55,823 nucleotides of DNA from NCBI RefSeq assembly GCF_027622855.1, contig NZ_JAPZVR010000001.1:455282-511104 (forward strand), read 5' to 3'. Below, piece by piece: positions 39,359-48,352 of the stretch. Position numbers and translations under genes: made by a program. Within the stretch, counting starts at the first letter, position 1. The number at the start of each line of letters is the position of its first letter. This DNA comes from Glycomyces algeriensis (lineage in GTDB: Bacteria > Actinomycetota > Actinomycetes > Mycobacteriales > Micromonosporaceae). The notes under the pieces were generated by a model that was not told the origin of the DNA, did not search any database, and saw nothing but the letters and a program-made list of their open reading frames with translations.

Positions 39359-40654
39359 TCAGCGGCCCGCGGTGGCGCCCACGGATTCGGGCTCCGGCTC
39401 GCCCGCTTTCCGGCCCATGCCGACGAGGCACAGGACCGCCGGGACGAGCAGGGCGCCGCCGGTGAGCAGCGCGGCCCGGAGGGTGAACGCGGTGCCGATC
39501 GCGCCGATGACGGGTCCGCCGATGATCTGGCCGCCGCTGTCGAACATGTCCCTTGCGGACAGTGCGGTGGCGCGGACCTTCGGTTCGACCCTGACCACCA
39601 GCCAGCCGTTCACGAGCGGCTCGTACAGCGGCCGGGTCACCGAGACCAGCAGCATGCACACGAGTGCGACCCAGAAGCCCTGCACCAGACCGAATCCGAT
39701 GACGCCCGCGAGCGTGAGGACGGTGAACAGCACCAGCATCCCGATGATCGCGCCCGAGCCGAGGCGCGCGGTGCGCCGGGTGGCCCACTCGGTGACGCCG
39801 ATGCCGCCGAGCGCCACGGCGCACGAGATGAGGCTGAACCACATGGCCGGCTCGAGGCTGAACACCGTCGGGAACCCGATGTCCTCCAGCAGGAACGCGC
39901 CGGAGAGCCGGTCGAAGCTCTCGCTCCACAGCCCGAACGCGAACGTCATGCCCAGCAGCAGGACCAGGCCGGGCACGAGCCGCGGGGCGCGGCGCGCGGT
40001 GCGGACCTGTTCGCCCACTTCGGCCCGCGCCTGCCCGAGCACGCTCCGCACCTTGCCGTCGCCGGCGGGGCGCTGGAAGTGCCGCTCGGGCATGACGAGC
40101 GCGAGCGCGACCGTGCCGAGGCCCATGAGCGCGCCGCCGACGAGCATCGGCAGGCTCAGCGCGATCGTGCCCAGAGCCCCGCTGAGGAGGCTGCCGGTGA
40201 TGCCGCCGATGAAGCTGAGCTGCGTGGCGCGCAGGTAGACCGGGGTCATCTCGGCCCGCTGCGTCTCGTCGGCGACCCAGGACTCCTGGGCGCCGCTCAT
40301 GAGGGCCGCACCGAGCGCCAAGAGCACCTGCGCCGCCAGGTGCGCCCAGAACGCGGCCGAGAGCCCCATCCAGACCAGGCCGCCCGCGTACACCCCGAAG
40401 CCCGCCACGACACACGCGCGGCGGCTCACGAGGTCGGCCAGGAACCCGGTGGGCAGCTGGAACACCAGGTACGCGGCCTCGAGCACGGTGCCGATCAGCA
40501 TGAGCTCGAACGGGTTCATCCCACCCTCCTCGACCCGGTACACGATCGAGGTCGTGAAGGCCATGGCGACGAGGAAGGACAGCCCGACCCGCACCGCGAG
40601 GTAGAGCAGGTACGGGTTCACGCGCGAGCGGTCGATGAGGGGCACAAGCGCCAA
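39359..40654 (-). CDS. Major facilitator superfamily transporter
   Basis: 431-aa membrane carrier with twelve predicted spans. The start is TTG 40654; no strong ribosome site is seen, and the upstream region is the anomalous G/C tract. The MFS signature between spans 2 and 3 is QLPTGFLADLVSRRACVVAG, repeated in weaker form in the second half (EWATRRTARLGSG). The N-terminus IDRSRVNPYLLYLAVR resembles MFS drug-efflux-like proteins of actinomycetes. Substrate is unknown. It is transcribed leftward toward the alcohol dehydrogenase, with 195 bp between them that contains no clear gene. Confidence 0.88.
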   Translation of the reverse strand: MALVPLIDRSRVNPYLLYLAVRVGLSFLVAMAFTTSIVYRVEEGGMNPFELMLIGTVLEAAYLVFQLPTGFLADLVSRRACVVAGFGVYAGGLVWMGLSAAFWAHLAAQVLLALGAALMSGAQESWVADETQRAEMTPVYLRATQLSFIGGITGSLLSGALGTIALSLPMLVGGALMGLGTVALALVMPERHFQRPAGDGKVRSVLGQARAEVGEQVRTARRAPRLVPGLVLLLGMTFAFGLWSESFDRLSGAFLLEDIGFPTVFSLEPAMWFSLISCAVALGGIGVTEWATRRTARLGSGAIIGMLVLFTVLTLAGVIGFGLVQGFWVALVCMLLVSVTRPLYEPLVNGWLVVRVEPKVRATALSARDMFDSGGQIIGGPVIGAIGTAFTLRAALLTGGALLVPAVLCLVGMGRKAGEPEPESVGATAGR

Positions 40655-40700
40655 CGATGCGCCAGCGCCGCATCGATGTCAATCGAATTGCACTGGAACG

Positions 40701-40751
<51 letters not shown>

Positions 40752-40775
40752 GACCCCCGCTCAGTGCGGACACGG

Positions 40776-42293
40776 TCAGTCCGCTCTGACGCCTTCTTCT
40801 TCGGCGTTCGCCGTCTGGCGGGTGCGGACCTTGCGCAGCAGCGGCACGACGACCACGGTCAGGACCAGGATCGCCACGAGCGTCCCGGAGACGGGCCGCT
40901 GCACGAACTCGCTCACGTCGCCCCCGAAGATCCGCATGGAACGGCGGAACGACGCCTCCAGGAGCGAGCCGAGCACGAACGCGAGCACGAACGGCCCCGG
41001 CTCGAACCCGAGCTTGCGCATCCCGTAGCCGAGCAGGCCCAGGCCGATCACGAGCAGCATGTCGAAGGCGTTGTTGCGGATCGAGTAGGTGCCGATCATC
41101 GTGATGACGATGGTGATCGGCGCCAGGACCCCCGGGCGCACCTTCAGCATCCGCACGAACAGCCCGATGAGCGGGATGCTCAGCACCAGCAGCAGCAGGT
41201 TGCCCAGGTACATCGAGTTCACGACGCCCCAGAACACGTCCGGGTGGTCGCTCATGAGCCCCGGTCCCGGCGTGATGCCCTGGAGCATGAGCGCCCCGAA
41301 CAGCACCGCCATGGTCGCGTTCGCCGGGATGCCCAGCGTCAGCAGCGGGATGAACGACGAGGTCGCCGCCGCGTTGTTGGCCGACTCCGGGCCGGCGACG
41401 CCTTCGATGGCGCCCTTGCCGAACCGGGACGGGTCCTTCGCGGAGCGCTTCTCGACGGCGTACGCCACCAGCGAGGCCATGGTCGCCCCGCCGCCGGGCA
41501 GGATGCCGAGGACGAAGCCGGTGACCGAGCCGCGCAGGATCGCCAGCCGGGACTGGAGCCAGTGCAGGCGGCCGGGGATCGCCCGCCCGAACGACGGCAC
41601 GGCCGTCTGCGGCCGGTCGCGGTGCTCGAGGTTGTAGAGGATCTCGCCGACCCCGAAGAGCCCCATGGCGACGATGGTGAAGTCGATGCCGTCGGCGAGC
41701 TGGTCCGTGCCGAACGTGAACCGCGGGGTGCCCAGCAGCGGGTCCAGCCCGACCACGGCGAGCAGGAGGCCCGCGGACGCGGCGGCGGCGCTCTTGATGA
41801 TCGAGCCGTTCCCGAGCGTGCCGACCAGGAAGATCCCGATCAGCGCCAGGACCGTGTACTCGGCCGGGCCGAACGCCAGCGCGACGCCGGCCAGGGCCGG
41901 GGCGATGAACGAGAGCAGGATGATCGACGCGGTGCCGCCGATGAACGAGGCGATCGCGGCGATCCCCAGCGCGGGTCCGGCCTGGCCGCGCCGCGCGAGC
42001 GCATGCCCGTCCAGCGCGGTGACCACTGTGGAGGCCTCGCCGGGGAGGCGCAGCAGCACCGAGGTGATGGTGCCGCCGTACTGCGCGCCGTAGAAGATCC
42101 CGGCGAGCATGATGACGGCCGCCGTCGGTTCCAGGTTGTAGGTGATGGGCAGCAGGATCGCGATCGTCGCGGCCGGGCCGAGGCCCGGCAGCACGCCGAT
42201 CAGCATCCCGACAGTGACGCCGAGCAGGCAGAAGAGGATGTTCTGCCACTCGAACGCCACCGCGAACCCGGAGAGCACGGAGGAGAAGTCCAC
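40776..42293 (-). CDS. tctA: Tripartite tricarboxylate transporter large permease (TctA)
   Basis: 505-aa large membrane subunit with about twelve spans. Family motifs include GMLIGVLPGLGPAATIAILLP near residue 28, GIFYGAQYGGTITSVLLRLPGEASTVVT near 65 and GILPGGGATMASLVAYAVEK near 265. It works with TctB and the lipoprotein TctC in secondary uptake of carboxylates. It is the last gene of the kdgD-gudD-tctCBA operon, 24 bp after tctB, so an aldarate such as glucarate or galactarate is the likely substrate. Confidence 0.95.
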   Translation of the reverse strand: MDFSSVLSGFAVAFEWQNILFCLLGVTVGMLIGVLPGLGPAATIAILLPITYNLEPTAAVIMLAGIFYGAQYGGTITSVLLRLPGEASTVVTALDGHALARRGQAGPALGIAAIASFIGGTASIILLSFIAPALAGVALAFGPAEYTVLALIGIFLVGTLGNGSIIKSAAAASAGLLLAVVGLDPLLGTPRFTFGTDQLADGIDFTIVAMGLFGVGEILYNLEHRDRPQTAVPSFGRAIPGRLHWLQSRLAILRGSVTGFVLGILPGGGATMASLVAYAVEKRSAKDPSRFGKGAIEGVAGPESANNAAATSSFIPLLTLGIPANATMAVLFGALMLQGITPGPGLMSDHPDVFWGVVNSMYLGNLLLLVLSIPLIGLFVRMLKVRPGVLAPITIVITMIGTYSIRNNAFDMLLVIGLGLLGYGMRKLGFEPGPFVLAFVLGSLLEASFRRSMRIFGGDVSEFVQRPVSGTLVAILVLTVVVVPLLRKVRTRQTANAEEEGVRAD

Positions 42294-42317
42294 GTTCGTT
42301 ACTCCAGAGGGGACGGA

Positions 42318-42833
42318 CTAGAAGGCGATGAGGTGCGGGAGCGGCACGTTGAGCCCGATGATGAACAGGGCGTACGCGACCGCCGTGACGGCGACCGCCA
42401 GGATCGCGCTCATGAGCCACGACTCGCGGCTCAGGAACCGCAGCCACGCGAACAGCAGGAGCACCGTCGGCACCTCGAAGCCCACGATCTCGTACAGCGA
42501 GGCGTACACGGCGAGGCCGCCCGCGGCGGCGAGCACCGCGATCGTCCCGCGCGTGAACGCCTCGGTGTCCCTGCGGGTCTTGGCGGTCACGGCGATGATC
42601 CCGATCCCGGAGGCCACGAGCAGGCCGGCCACGATCAGCGGCCAGAGCCCCGGCCCGGGTTCGGTGAGGCTCCCGATGTTCAGTCCGAAGCTCAACCAGG
42701 CGGCGACGGCGCCGAGCAGCACGGGGATCGCACCCGCGACCACCGACTGGACCCGTCCGCCCGCGCGCGGCTCCTCAGGCTGCTCGCCCAGGGCCGCTTC
42801 GGTTTCGGCATCGGCCATGACCGCCTCGCTCAT
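42318..42833 (-). CDS. tctB: Tripartite tricarboxylate transporter small subunit (TctB)
   Basis: 171-aa small membrane subunit with four predicted spans (VVAGAIPVLLGAVAAWLSFGL, then LWPLIVAGLLVASGIGI, and two C-terminal spans). The ATG at 42833 overlaps the tctC stop (ATGA). Length and hydrophobic pattern match TctB, a weakly conserved family. It has an acidic N-terminal tail of about 20 residues. Assignment rests on the profile plus the flanking tctC and tctA genes. Confidence 0.9.
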   Translation of the reverse strand: MSEAVMADAETEAALGEQPEEPRAGGRVQSVVAGAIPVLLGAVAAWLSFGLNIGSLTEPGPGLWPLIVAGLLVASGIGIIAVTAKTRRDTEAFTRGTIAVLAAAGGLAVYASLYEIVGFEVPTVLLLFAWLRFLSRESWLMSAILAVAVTAVAYALFIIGLNVPLPHLIAF

Positions 42834-43831
42834 TCCGCGGTGCCCAGCTCGACGCCGGACGCTTCGATCTGGTCGGCGAACTGCTGGGTGGCCTCGGCCA
42901 GGTGCAGTTCGGCCTCGATGCCGTCGACCTCCCAGCGCTCCATGAAGTTGTCCTGGAGGAACTGGCCGTACTCGGAGCCCTCGCGGGCCTCCTCGAACGC
43001 CAGGGTCAGCACGCCCACGACCTCGTCGGGGGTGTCGGCGGGGACGACGATGAACCGGCGCTGGTCGACGAGGATGTCGTGACCCGACTCCACTGCGGTC
43101 GGCACGTCGTTGAGGTAGACGCTGCGCTCCTCGGAGAACACGCACAGGGGCCGCATGTCCCCGGCCTCGATGTGCGGCATGGTCTCGGCGAGCGAGAGCG
43201 ACGCCGCGTCGATGTCCTGGCCCAGTAGCGCGGTGACCGTGGGGCCGCCGCCGTCGAACGGCACGTCGGTCGCGGGGACCTGCGCGAGCCCGAACAGCAG
43301 TCCGGCCGAGAGCTGCGAACCGGTGCCGACACCCGTGGTCCCGTAGTTGACCTGGTCGGCCGCGAGCAGGTCCGCGAGGGTCTGGTACGGCGAGTCGGCG
43401 TGGACCACGAGCACGTAGCCCTCGTTGGTCAGGGTGGTGATGATGCGCAGGTCCTCGATGACGACCGCGTCGGGGTCGTCCACGATGAGCGGGCCGATGG
43501 CGAACAGCGACTTGACGGCGAGGGAGATCGTGTAGCCGTCGGCCTTGCCCGCGAGCAGTTCCTTGAGCCCGACGGCGCCGTTGGCACCGGGCTTGTTGGT
43601 GACCGGAAGCGACTCGCCGAGGGGCTCTTCGGCGGCCTTGGCCACTGCGCGGCTGATGAGGTCGCCGGAGCCGCCGGCGTCGAAAGGGACCCAGAAGTCG
43701 ACCGCGCGGGTCGGGAAGGTCGCGTTCGCCTCGTCAGCGCCGCCCTGCACCTGGCAGGCCGACAGCGCGACGAGCGGAGGCACGGCGGCGAGACCGGCGA
43801 GCAGTCCGCGTCGGGGGAGGGGGTGTTGCAT
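42830..43831 (-). CDS. tctC: Tripartite tricarboxylate transporter binding lipoprotein (TctC)
   Basis: 333-aa periplasmic-type binding protein anchored as a lipoprotein: RRGLLAGLAAVPPLVALSAC holds the lipobox cysteine at about residue 26. The mature protein follows the Bug/TctC pattern: VDFWVPFDAGGSGDLISRAV, then VTNKPGANGAVGLKELL, YGTTGVGTGSQLSAGLL and DVPFDGGGPTVTALLGQDID. Such proteins bind carboxylates. GAGGAGC lies upstream of the ATG. It follows gudD by 36 bp, which supports an aldarate ligand. Confidence 0.94.
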   Translation of the reverse strand: MQHPLPRRGLLAGLAAVPPLVALSACQVQGGADEANATFPTRAVDFWVPFDAGGSGDLISRAVAKAAEEPLGESLPVTNKPGANGAVGLKELLAGKADGYTISLAVKSLFAIGPLIVDDPDAVVIEDLRIITTLTNEGYVLVVHADSPYQTLADLLAADQVNYGTTGVGTGSQLSAGLLFGLAQVPATDVPFDGGGPTVTALLGQDIDAASLSLAETMPHIEAGDMRPLCVFSEERSVYLNDVPTAVESGHDILVDQRRFIVVPADTPDEVVGVLTLAFEEAREGSEYGQFLQDNFMERWEVDGIEAELHLAEATQQFADQIEASGVELGTAE

Positions 43832-43867
43832 TGTCTGCTCCTCTTAGTGATCGAATAGCCACCGAAT

Positions 43868-45229
43868 TCACCCCAGCGAGGGGCGTTTCGGGTTGAACAT
43901 CCATCCGGGGACAAGGTATTTCATAGCGGTGGCGTCATCGCGCGCGCCCAGAGCATTTCTCGTATACTGCTCGTGAGCTGCTTCTACTTGCGCCGCATCG
44001 AGTTCGATGCCGAGACCAGGCGCGGTGGGCACTGCGATGGCGCCCTTCTCGATGCGCGGCGGTTCGACGGTGAGGCGCTGTCCGTCCTGCCAGATCCAGT
44101 GCGTGTCGATGGCGGTGATCTCGCCGGGCGCGGCGGCGGCGACGTGGGTGAACATCGCCAGCGAGACGTCGAAGTGGTTGTTGGAGTGGGAACCCCAGGT
44201 CAGGCCGAAGGCCTCGCAGGCCTGCGCGACGCGCACCGAGCCGGCCATGGTCCAGAAGTGGGGGTCGGCCAGGGGGATGTCGACCGCGCTCGAACGGACC
44301 GCGTGCGCGAACTCCCGCCAGTCGCAGGCGATCATATTGGTCGCGGTGCGCATTCCGGTGGCGCGCTTGAATTCGGCGAGTACTTCACGGCCTGAATAGC
44401 CGTTCTCCGCTCCACAAGGGTCTTCGGCATAGGCGAGTACGCCTTCGAGTCCCCGGCACAGTTCGATCGCTTCGTTGAGCGACCAGGCCCCATTGGGGTC
44501 CAAAGTGATCCGTGCGTCGGGGAACCGCTCGGCGAGCGCCCTGACGGCCTCGGCCTCCTGCGGTCCCGGCAGCACGCCTCCCTTGAGTTTGAAGTCCCGG
44601 AACCCGTACCGCGCCTCGGCCGCTTCAGCCAGGGCCACCACGGATTCGGGCGTCAGCGCCGCTTCGTCGCGCAGCCGCGTCCAGGCGTCGTCCGCGCCGG
44701 AGCCGTCGCGGTACGGCAGGTCCGTGCGGCCCCGGTCGCCGATGAAGAACAGGTACCCGAGGACGGGCACGCTGGTGCGCTGCGGCCCGTCCCCGAGCAG
44801 CTCTGCGACCGGCACGCCGAGGTGCTTGCCGAGCAGGTCGAGCAGTGCCGCCTCGAGCGCGGTGCGGACGTGCACGGTGACGCGCTGGTCGAAGGTCTGG
44901 CTGCCGCGCCCGGCCGCGTCGCGGTCCGCGAAGCGGTGGCGCACGGCCTCGAGCACGGACCGGTACGCGCCGATCCCGGAGCCCACCACGAGGTCGGCGG
45001 CGTCGCGGAGGGTCTGCGCGATGGCCTCGCCACCGGGCACCTCGCCGACGCCGGTGTTCCCGGACTCGTCGGTGAGGATCACGAGGTTGCGCGTGAAGTA
45101 CGGGGCGTGCGCACCGGAGAGGTTGAGCAGCATGGAGTCCTGCCCGGCCACGGGCACGACGCGCATCGCGGTCACGGTGGGGGTGGTCGCCTGTTCCGCT
45201 GGGCCAGCGGCCGGTTCGAGTCGCGTCAC
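43868..45229 (-). CDS. gudD: Glucarate dehydratase
   Basis: 453-aa enolase-superfamily enzyme that dehydrates D-glucarate (or idarate/galactarate-like acids) to 5-keto-4-deoxyglucarate. The GTG start overlaps the kdgD stop (GTGA). The KxK catalytic pair is in [10 protein letters not shown], metal ligands begin in ITLDPNGAW and [16 protein letters not shown] is the glucarate-dehydratase Asn region, and GSHSNNHFD contains the general-base His. The C-terminus [17 protein letters not shown] is family-specific. It is coupled to kdgD and precedes the tctCBA uptake genes, so the operon encodes aldarate import and the first two catabolic steps. Confidence 0.95.
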   Translation of the reverse strand: MTRLEPAAGPAEQATTPTVTAMRVVPVAGQDSMLLNLSGAHAPYFTRNLVILTDESGNTGVGEVPGGEAIAQTLRDAADLVVGSGIGAYRSVLEAVRHRFADRDAAGRGSQTFDQRVTVHVRTALEAALLDLLGKHLGVPVAELLGDGPQRTSVPVLGYLFFIGDRGRTDLPYRDGSGADDAWTRLRDEAALTPESVVALAEAAEARYGFRDFKLKGGVLPGPQEAEAVRALAERFPDARITLDPNGAWSLNEAIELCRGLEGVLAYAEDPCGAENGYSGREVLAEFKRATGMRTATNMIACDWREFAHAVRSSAVDIPLADPHFWTMAGSVRVAQACEAFGLTWGSHSNNHFDVSLAMFTHVAAAAPGEITAIDTHWIWQDGQRLTVEPPRIEKGAIAVPTAPGLGIELDAAQVEAAHEQYTRNALGARDDATAMKYLVPGWMFNPKRPSLG

Positions 45230-46143
45230 GAGGCGGACTGCTCGATCAGCGCTGCGAGCGCGGCCAGTTCGCCCTCGTTCAGGTCGGTGAGCGGCGGGCG
45301 GACGGGACCGGCCGAGCGGCCCACGGCCGTCATGCCCGCCTTGACGATCGACACCGCGTAACCCTTGCCGGCGTTGCGGATGTCCAGGTAGGGCAGCACG
45401 AACTCGCGCAGCCGCCGGTACACCTCGGGGCGGTCCCCGGCGCGCACCGCGTCGTAGAACGCGAGCGCGAACTCGGGGACGAAGTTGAAGATCGCCGAGG
45501 AGTACGTGGTCACGCCGAGCTGGATGTAGGGCAGCGCGAAGGTCTCGGCCGTGGGCAGGCCGCCGATGTACAGCAGCCGCTCGCCGAGGGTCGCGTACAG
45601 GCGGGTCATGAACTCGATGTCGCCCACGCCGTCCTTGAAGCCGATGAGGTTCGGGCACTCGGCGGCGAGCCGCTCGATCGTGCCGACGCTGTACTCGGCG
45701 TTCGACCGGTGGTAGACGATGACGCCCAGCGAGGTCGCCGCGCAGACGGCGCGCACGTGGGCGACCAGGCCGTCCTGGCCGGCCTCGGTGAGGTACGGCG
45801 GGAACAGCAGCACCGCGTCGGCGCCGGCGGCCTCGGCGTCGCGGGCGAACGCGACCGCCTGGGCGGTGCCCTGCCCTGCCGGGGCGATGATCGGGACGGC
45901 GCCGGCGGCCTCGTCGGCGGCGACGCGCACGACCCGGCCGACCTCGTCGGGGGTGAGCGAGAAGAACTCGCCCGTGCCGCCCGCCGCGAACAGTCCCGCC
46001 GCAGGGAAGGACGCCAAGTGCCCCAAGTGCTTCCGGTAACCCGCCTCGTCGAACGAGAGGTCCTGCTGGAAGTGGGTCACGGGGAAGGACAAGAGCCCCT
46101 CGCCCAGCGCACGCTGGATCTCTGCGGGGGTGTATCGCGACAT
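45226..46143 (-). CDS. kdgD: 5-dehydro-4-deoxyglucarate dehydratase
   Basis: 305-aa DHDPS/NAL-fold enzyme converting 5-keto-4-deoxyglucarate to 2-oxoglutarate semialdehyde with loss of water and CO2. The Schiff-base Lys170 is in [13 protein letters not shown], the catalytic Tyr144 in [12 protein letters not shown], and the substrate loop is [18 protein letters not shown] precedes the ATG at 46143. It is the first gene of the leftward aldarate operon and is divergent from a LysR gene. A semialdehyde dehydrogenase for the next step is not in the window. Confidence 0.95.
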   Translation of the reverse strand: MSRYTPAEIQRALGEGLLSFPVTHFQQDLSFDEAGYRKHLGHLASFPAAGLFAAGGTGEFFSLTPDEVGRVVRVAADEAAGAVPIIAPAGQGTAQAVAFARDAEAAGADAVLLFPPYLTEAGQDGLVAHVRAVCAATSLGVIVYHRSNAEYSVGTIERLAAECPNLIGFKDGVGDIEFMTRLYATLGERLLYIGGLPTAETFALPYIQLGVTTYSSAIFNFVPEFALAFYDAVRAGDRPEVYRRLREFVLPYLDIRNAGKGYAVSIVKAGMTAVGRSAGPVRPPLTDLNEGELAALAALIEQSAS

Positions 46144-46178
46144 ATGCGGCAGTCTCCTGTTTCGGGGATGTGGTCCGT

Positions 46179-46209
46179 ACCGTATCCGCCGTGGGTCATA
46201 CCGGTCCAA
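46179..46209 (-). promoter_or_regulatory. kdgD promoter with embedded GGTCATACC site
   Basis: Reading leftward: -35 TTGGAC (46209-46204) and -10 ATACGG/TACGGT (about 46185-46179), spacer 18-19 bp. GGTCATACC (46194-46202) lies in the spacer; it reads identically to the core of the lplABC-like operator. It could be a GntR site or part of the LysR binding region. Confidence 0.45.
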
Positions 46210-46230
46210 CACTCATTCGACATCGACTGA

Positions 46231-46236
46231 TACCTT
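46231..46236 (+). promoter_or_regulatory. -10 box of a leaderless lysR transcript
   Basis: TACCTT is followed by 6 nt and then the ATG at 46243. No ribosome-binding site is present. Confidence 0.5.
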
Positions 46237-46242
46237 CAGGGC

Positions 46243-47137
46243 ATGGCCACAGGCGACATCGGGTACACACTCGACCAACTCCGCGGATTTGTGGCGGTCG
46301 CCGAGGAGTCCCACTTCGGAAGGGCCGCAGAGCGACTGCGCATGACGCAGCCGCCGCTGAGCCGCCAGATCCAGCGCCTCGAGCGCGCCGTCGGCTTCGA
46401 CCTGTTCCTGCGCACCCAGCGCGGCGCCGAGCTCACCCCCGCCGGCCGGATCTTCCTCGAGGAGGCCCGCCGCCTCCTGTCGTCGGCCGACACCGCGCCG
46501 CTGCGCGCCCGCCGCGTCGCCGCGGGCACCGCCGGGACCATCCGCATCGGCTTCACCGCAGTCTCGGCCCTCACCGTCCTCGGGCGGTGGATCAGCGTGG
46601 CCGCCGCCGAACTGCCCGGCGTCGACCTCGTCCTCAGCGAGATGGTCACGCACGCGCAGCTCGACGCGCTCCTGGCAGGGGAGATCGAGGTCGGCCTCGT
46701 GCGCCAGGTGCCCCGCTCGGACCTGCTCGACTCCCGGCTCGTGGCCAGGGACTCGCTCATCCTCGCCGCCCCGCGCGACCACGCCCTCACGCGCCTCCAC
46801 CGAACGCCCACAATGGAGGACATCGCCGAGCACGACGTCGTCACGTACTCGCCCTCGGAGGCCTGGTACTTCTACGAGCTCGTGGTCGCCGCGTTCCAGC
46901 AGGCCCATCTGAAGCCCCGGTACGTGCAGCACATCAGCCAGGTCCACACGGTCCTGTCGGTCGTCAACGCCGGGCTCGGGGTCGCGCTCGTGCCCTCCTC
47001 GGCCAGCGCGTTCAACCTCTCGAACCTGGTCTTCCTCGACATCGCGGACCTGCCGCCGGACACCGTCGAGCTCCACGGCGTGTGGCGCCACCGCCACGGC
47101 AACCCCGCGCTCGACGCCCTCCTGCGCAGCGTCTTAG
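46243..47137 (+). CDS. LysR-family regulator of the aldarate operon; in-frame stop missing
   Basis: LysR-type regulator. The N-terminal winged helix reads LDQLRGFVAVAEESHFGRAA then MTQPPLSRQIQRLERAVGFD, and the substrate domain begins TIRIGFTAVSALTVLGRW. LysR similarity ends near residue 297 (NPALDALLRSVL), exactly at the stop of the convergent LacI gene. In this sequence the reading frame does not stop there: it stays open to 48246 (667 codons) through the LacI antisense strand. The end I give is the out-of-frame TAG at 47135-47137, reached if one T of the TT at 47134-47135 is removed. Divergence from kdgD suggests it activates the aldarate genes. Confidence 0.75.
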
Positions 47138-48159
47138 GCGGCGGGCCCGATCGACTCGCGGTCGACGAACACCGTCGGCAGCGCCGCCTCGTTCTCCGAA
47201 GCGCCGCCGTCGATCTCGATGAGCAGCCGCCTGATCCCGCGCTCGCCGGCCAGCGCCAGCGGCATCCGGATCGTGGTCAGCGCCGGCGTCGGCAGGTCGG
47301 CCCCGAAGATGTCGTCGAACCCGATGATGCTCAACCGGCCCGGCACGTCCAGGCCGTGGTCCCGGCACTCCCGCAGGAGTCCCAGCGCCACAAGGTCGTT
47401 GTAGGCGAGCACCGCGCTCACGTCGGCGGCCTTCACCCGCCCGAAGGCCTCCGCGCCGCCCTCACGGGTCGGCGCGTTCGACTTGATCTCCACGATGGAC
47501 ATGTCCCACTGCACCGCGATCTCGAACGCGTGCTGCCAGCGCTGCCCGTTCATCCACGAGGCCTCGGGCCCGGCCAGGTAGGCGATGCGGCGGTGGCCGG
47601 CCTCGCGCAGCCGCTCCAGCGCGGTCGTGATGCCCGGGCGCACATCGGGGATGACGGCCGGGATGCCCTCGACGAGGCGGTTCACGACCACGAGCGGCTT
47701 CACCGAGGAGAGGTCCTGGATCTGGTGGTCCTCCAGGCGCGAGCCCACCAGCAGCAGGCCGTCCACAGAGGTCTGGAGCCGCTCGGCCGTGGCCCGCTCG
47801 AGCTCGGGGGACTCCTGCGAGTCCGCGAAGACGATGGTCATGCCGGTCTCGGAGGCCACCCGCTCGGCGGCGCGCACCAGGTCGAAGTACGCCGGGTTCG
47901 TGATGTCCGAGACGAGGAGGCCGAGCGTGCCGGTCTTCCCGGTCGGCAGGGCCCGCGCCATCGGGTTGATCCGGTAGCCGAGCTCGGCGGCGGCGTCGCG
48001 GATGCGCCGCTCGGTCTGCGCGTTGAGCCGCCCGGGCTTGTTGAGCGCGCGCGACACCGTCGAGGGGCTCACCCCGGTCAGGCGCGCGATGTCGTAGATC
48101 GTCGGGGGCGCCTTGCGATCGCCGTTGCGGGGACGGGTGGCGGCGTCGGACTGCTCCAT
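47134..48159 (-). CDS. LacI-family transcriptional regulator
   Basis: 341-aa repressor. The ATG at 48159 follows GGGGAGG closely; upstream ATG 48195 is a possible alternative. The helix-turn-helix is TIYDIARLTGVSPSTVSRAL with hinge YRINPMARALPTGKTG. The effector domain starts LGLLVSDITNPAYFDLVRAAE and ends with LSIIGFDDIFGADLPTPALTTIRMP. Related 15-bp sites GGCAATCG-TTG occur twice in its own upstream region and once before the pectate lyase, so it may control pectin breakdown genes. It lies downstream of, and in the same direction as, the SDR gene. The 3' end meets the LysR gene tail to tail. Confidence 0.92.
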   Translation of the reverse strand: MEQSDAATRPRNGDRKAPPTIYDIARLTGVSPSTVSRALNKPGRLNAQTERRIRDAAAELGYRINPMARALPTGKTGTLGLLVSDITNPAYFDLVRAAERVASETGMTIVFADSQESPELERATAERLQTSVDGLLLVGSRLEDHQIQDLSSVKPLVVVNRLVEGIPAVIPDVRPGITTALERLREAGHRRIAYLAGPEASWMNGQRWQHAFEIAVQWDMSIVEIKSNAPTREGGAEAFGRVKAADVSAVLAYNDLVALGLLRECRDHGLDVPGRLSIIGFDDIFGADLPTPALTTIRMPLALAGERGIRRLLIEIDGGASENEAALPTVFVDRESIGPAA

Positions 48160-48197
48160 GCCTCCCCTTTCGCGCTTGTTGCCGGAGGTTGTCATCC

Positions 48198-48315
48198 GGC
48201 AATCGTTTGGTGCCACGCAGCCGCGTTCCGCGACAGGGCCTACTGAGCATACCGGAGGCCCGCCCGGTTCGCGGAGGCGAGGGTTCCGCGGAAATAGCGC
48301 TGGCAATCGGTTGAC
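48198..48315. promoter_or_regulatory. Two LacI-type operators upstream of the second lacI gene
   Basis: GGCAATCGTTTGG (48198-48210) and GGCAATCGGTTGAC (48302-48315) share GGCAATCG-TTG and are centred on CG. A leftward -10-like TATGCT lies between them (48251-48246). The first also overlaps an inverted repeat TTGCCGGA/TCCGGCAA (48179-48186, 48195-48202). A paired arrangement would allow autoregulation by DNA looping. Confidence 0.55.
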
Positions 48316-48352
48316 GACTCACGGCCGCTCAGCGTCGCCGCTGCTCCGGCGG

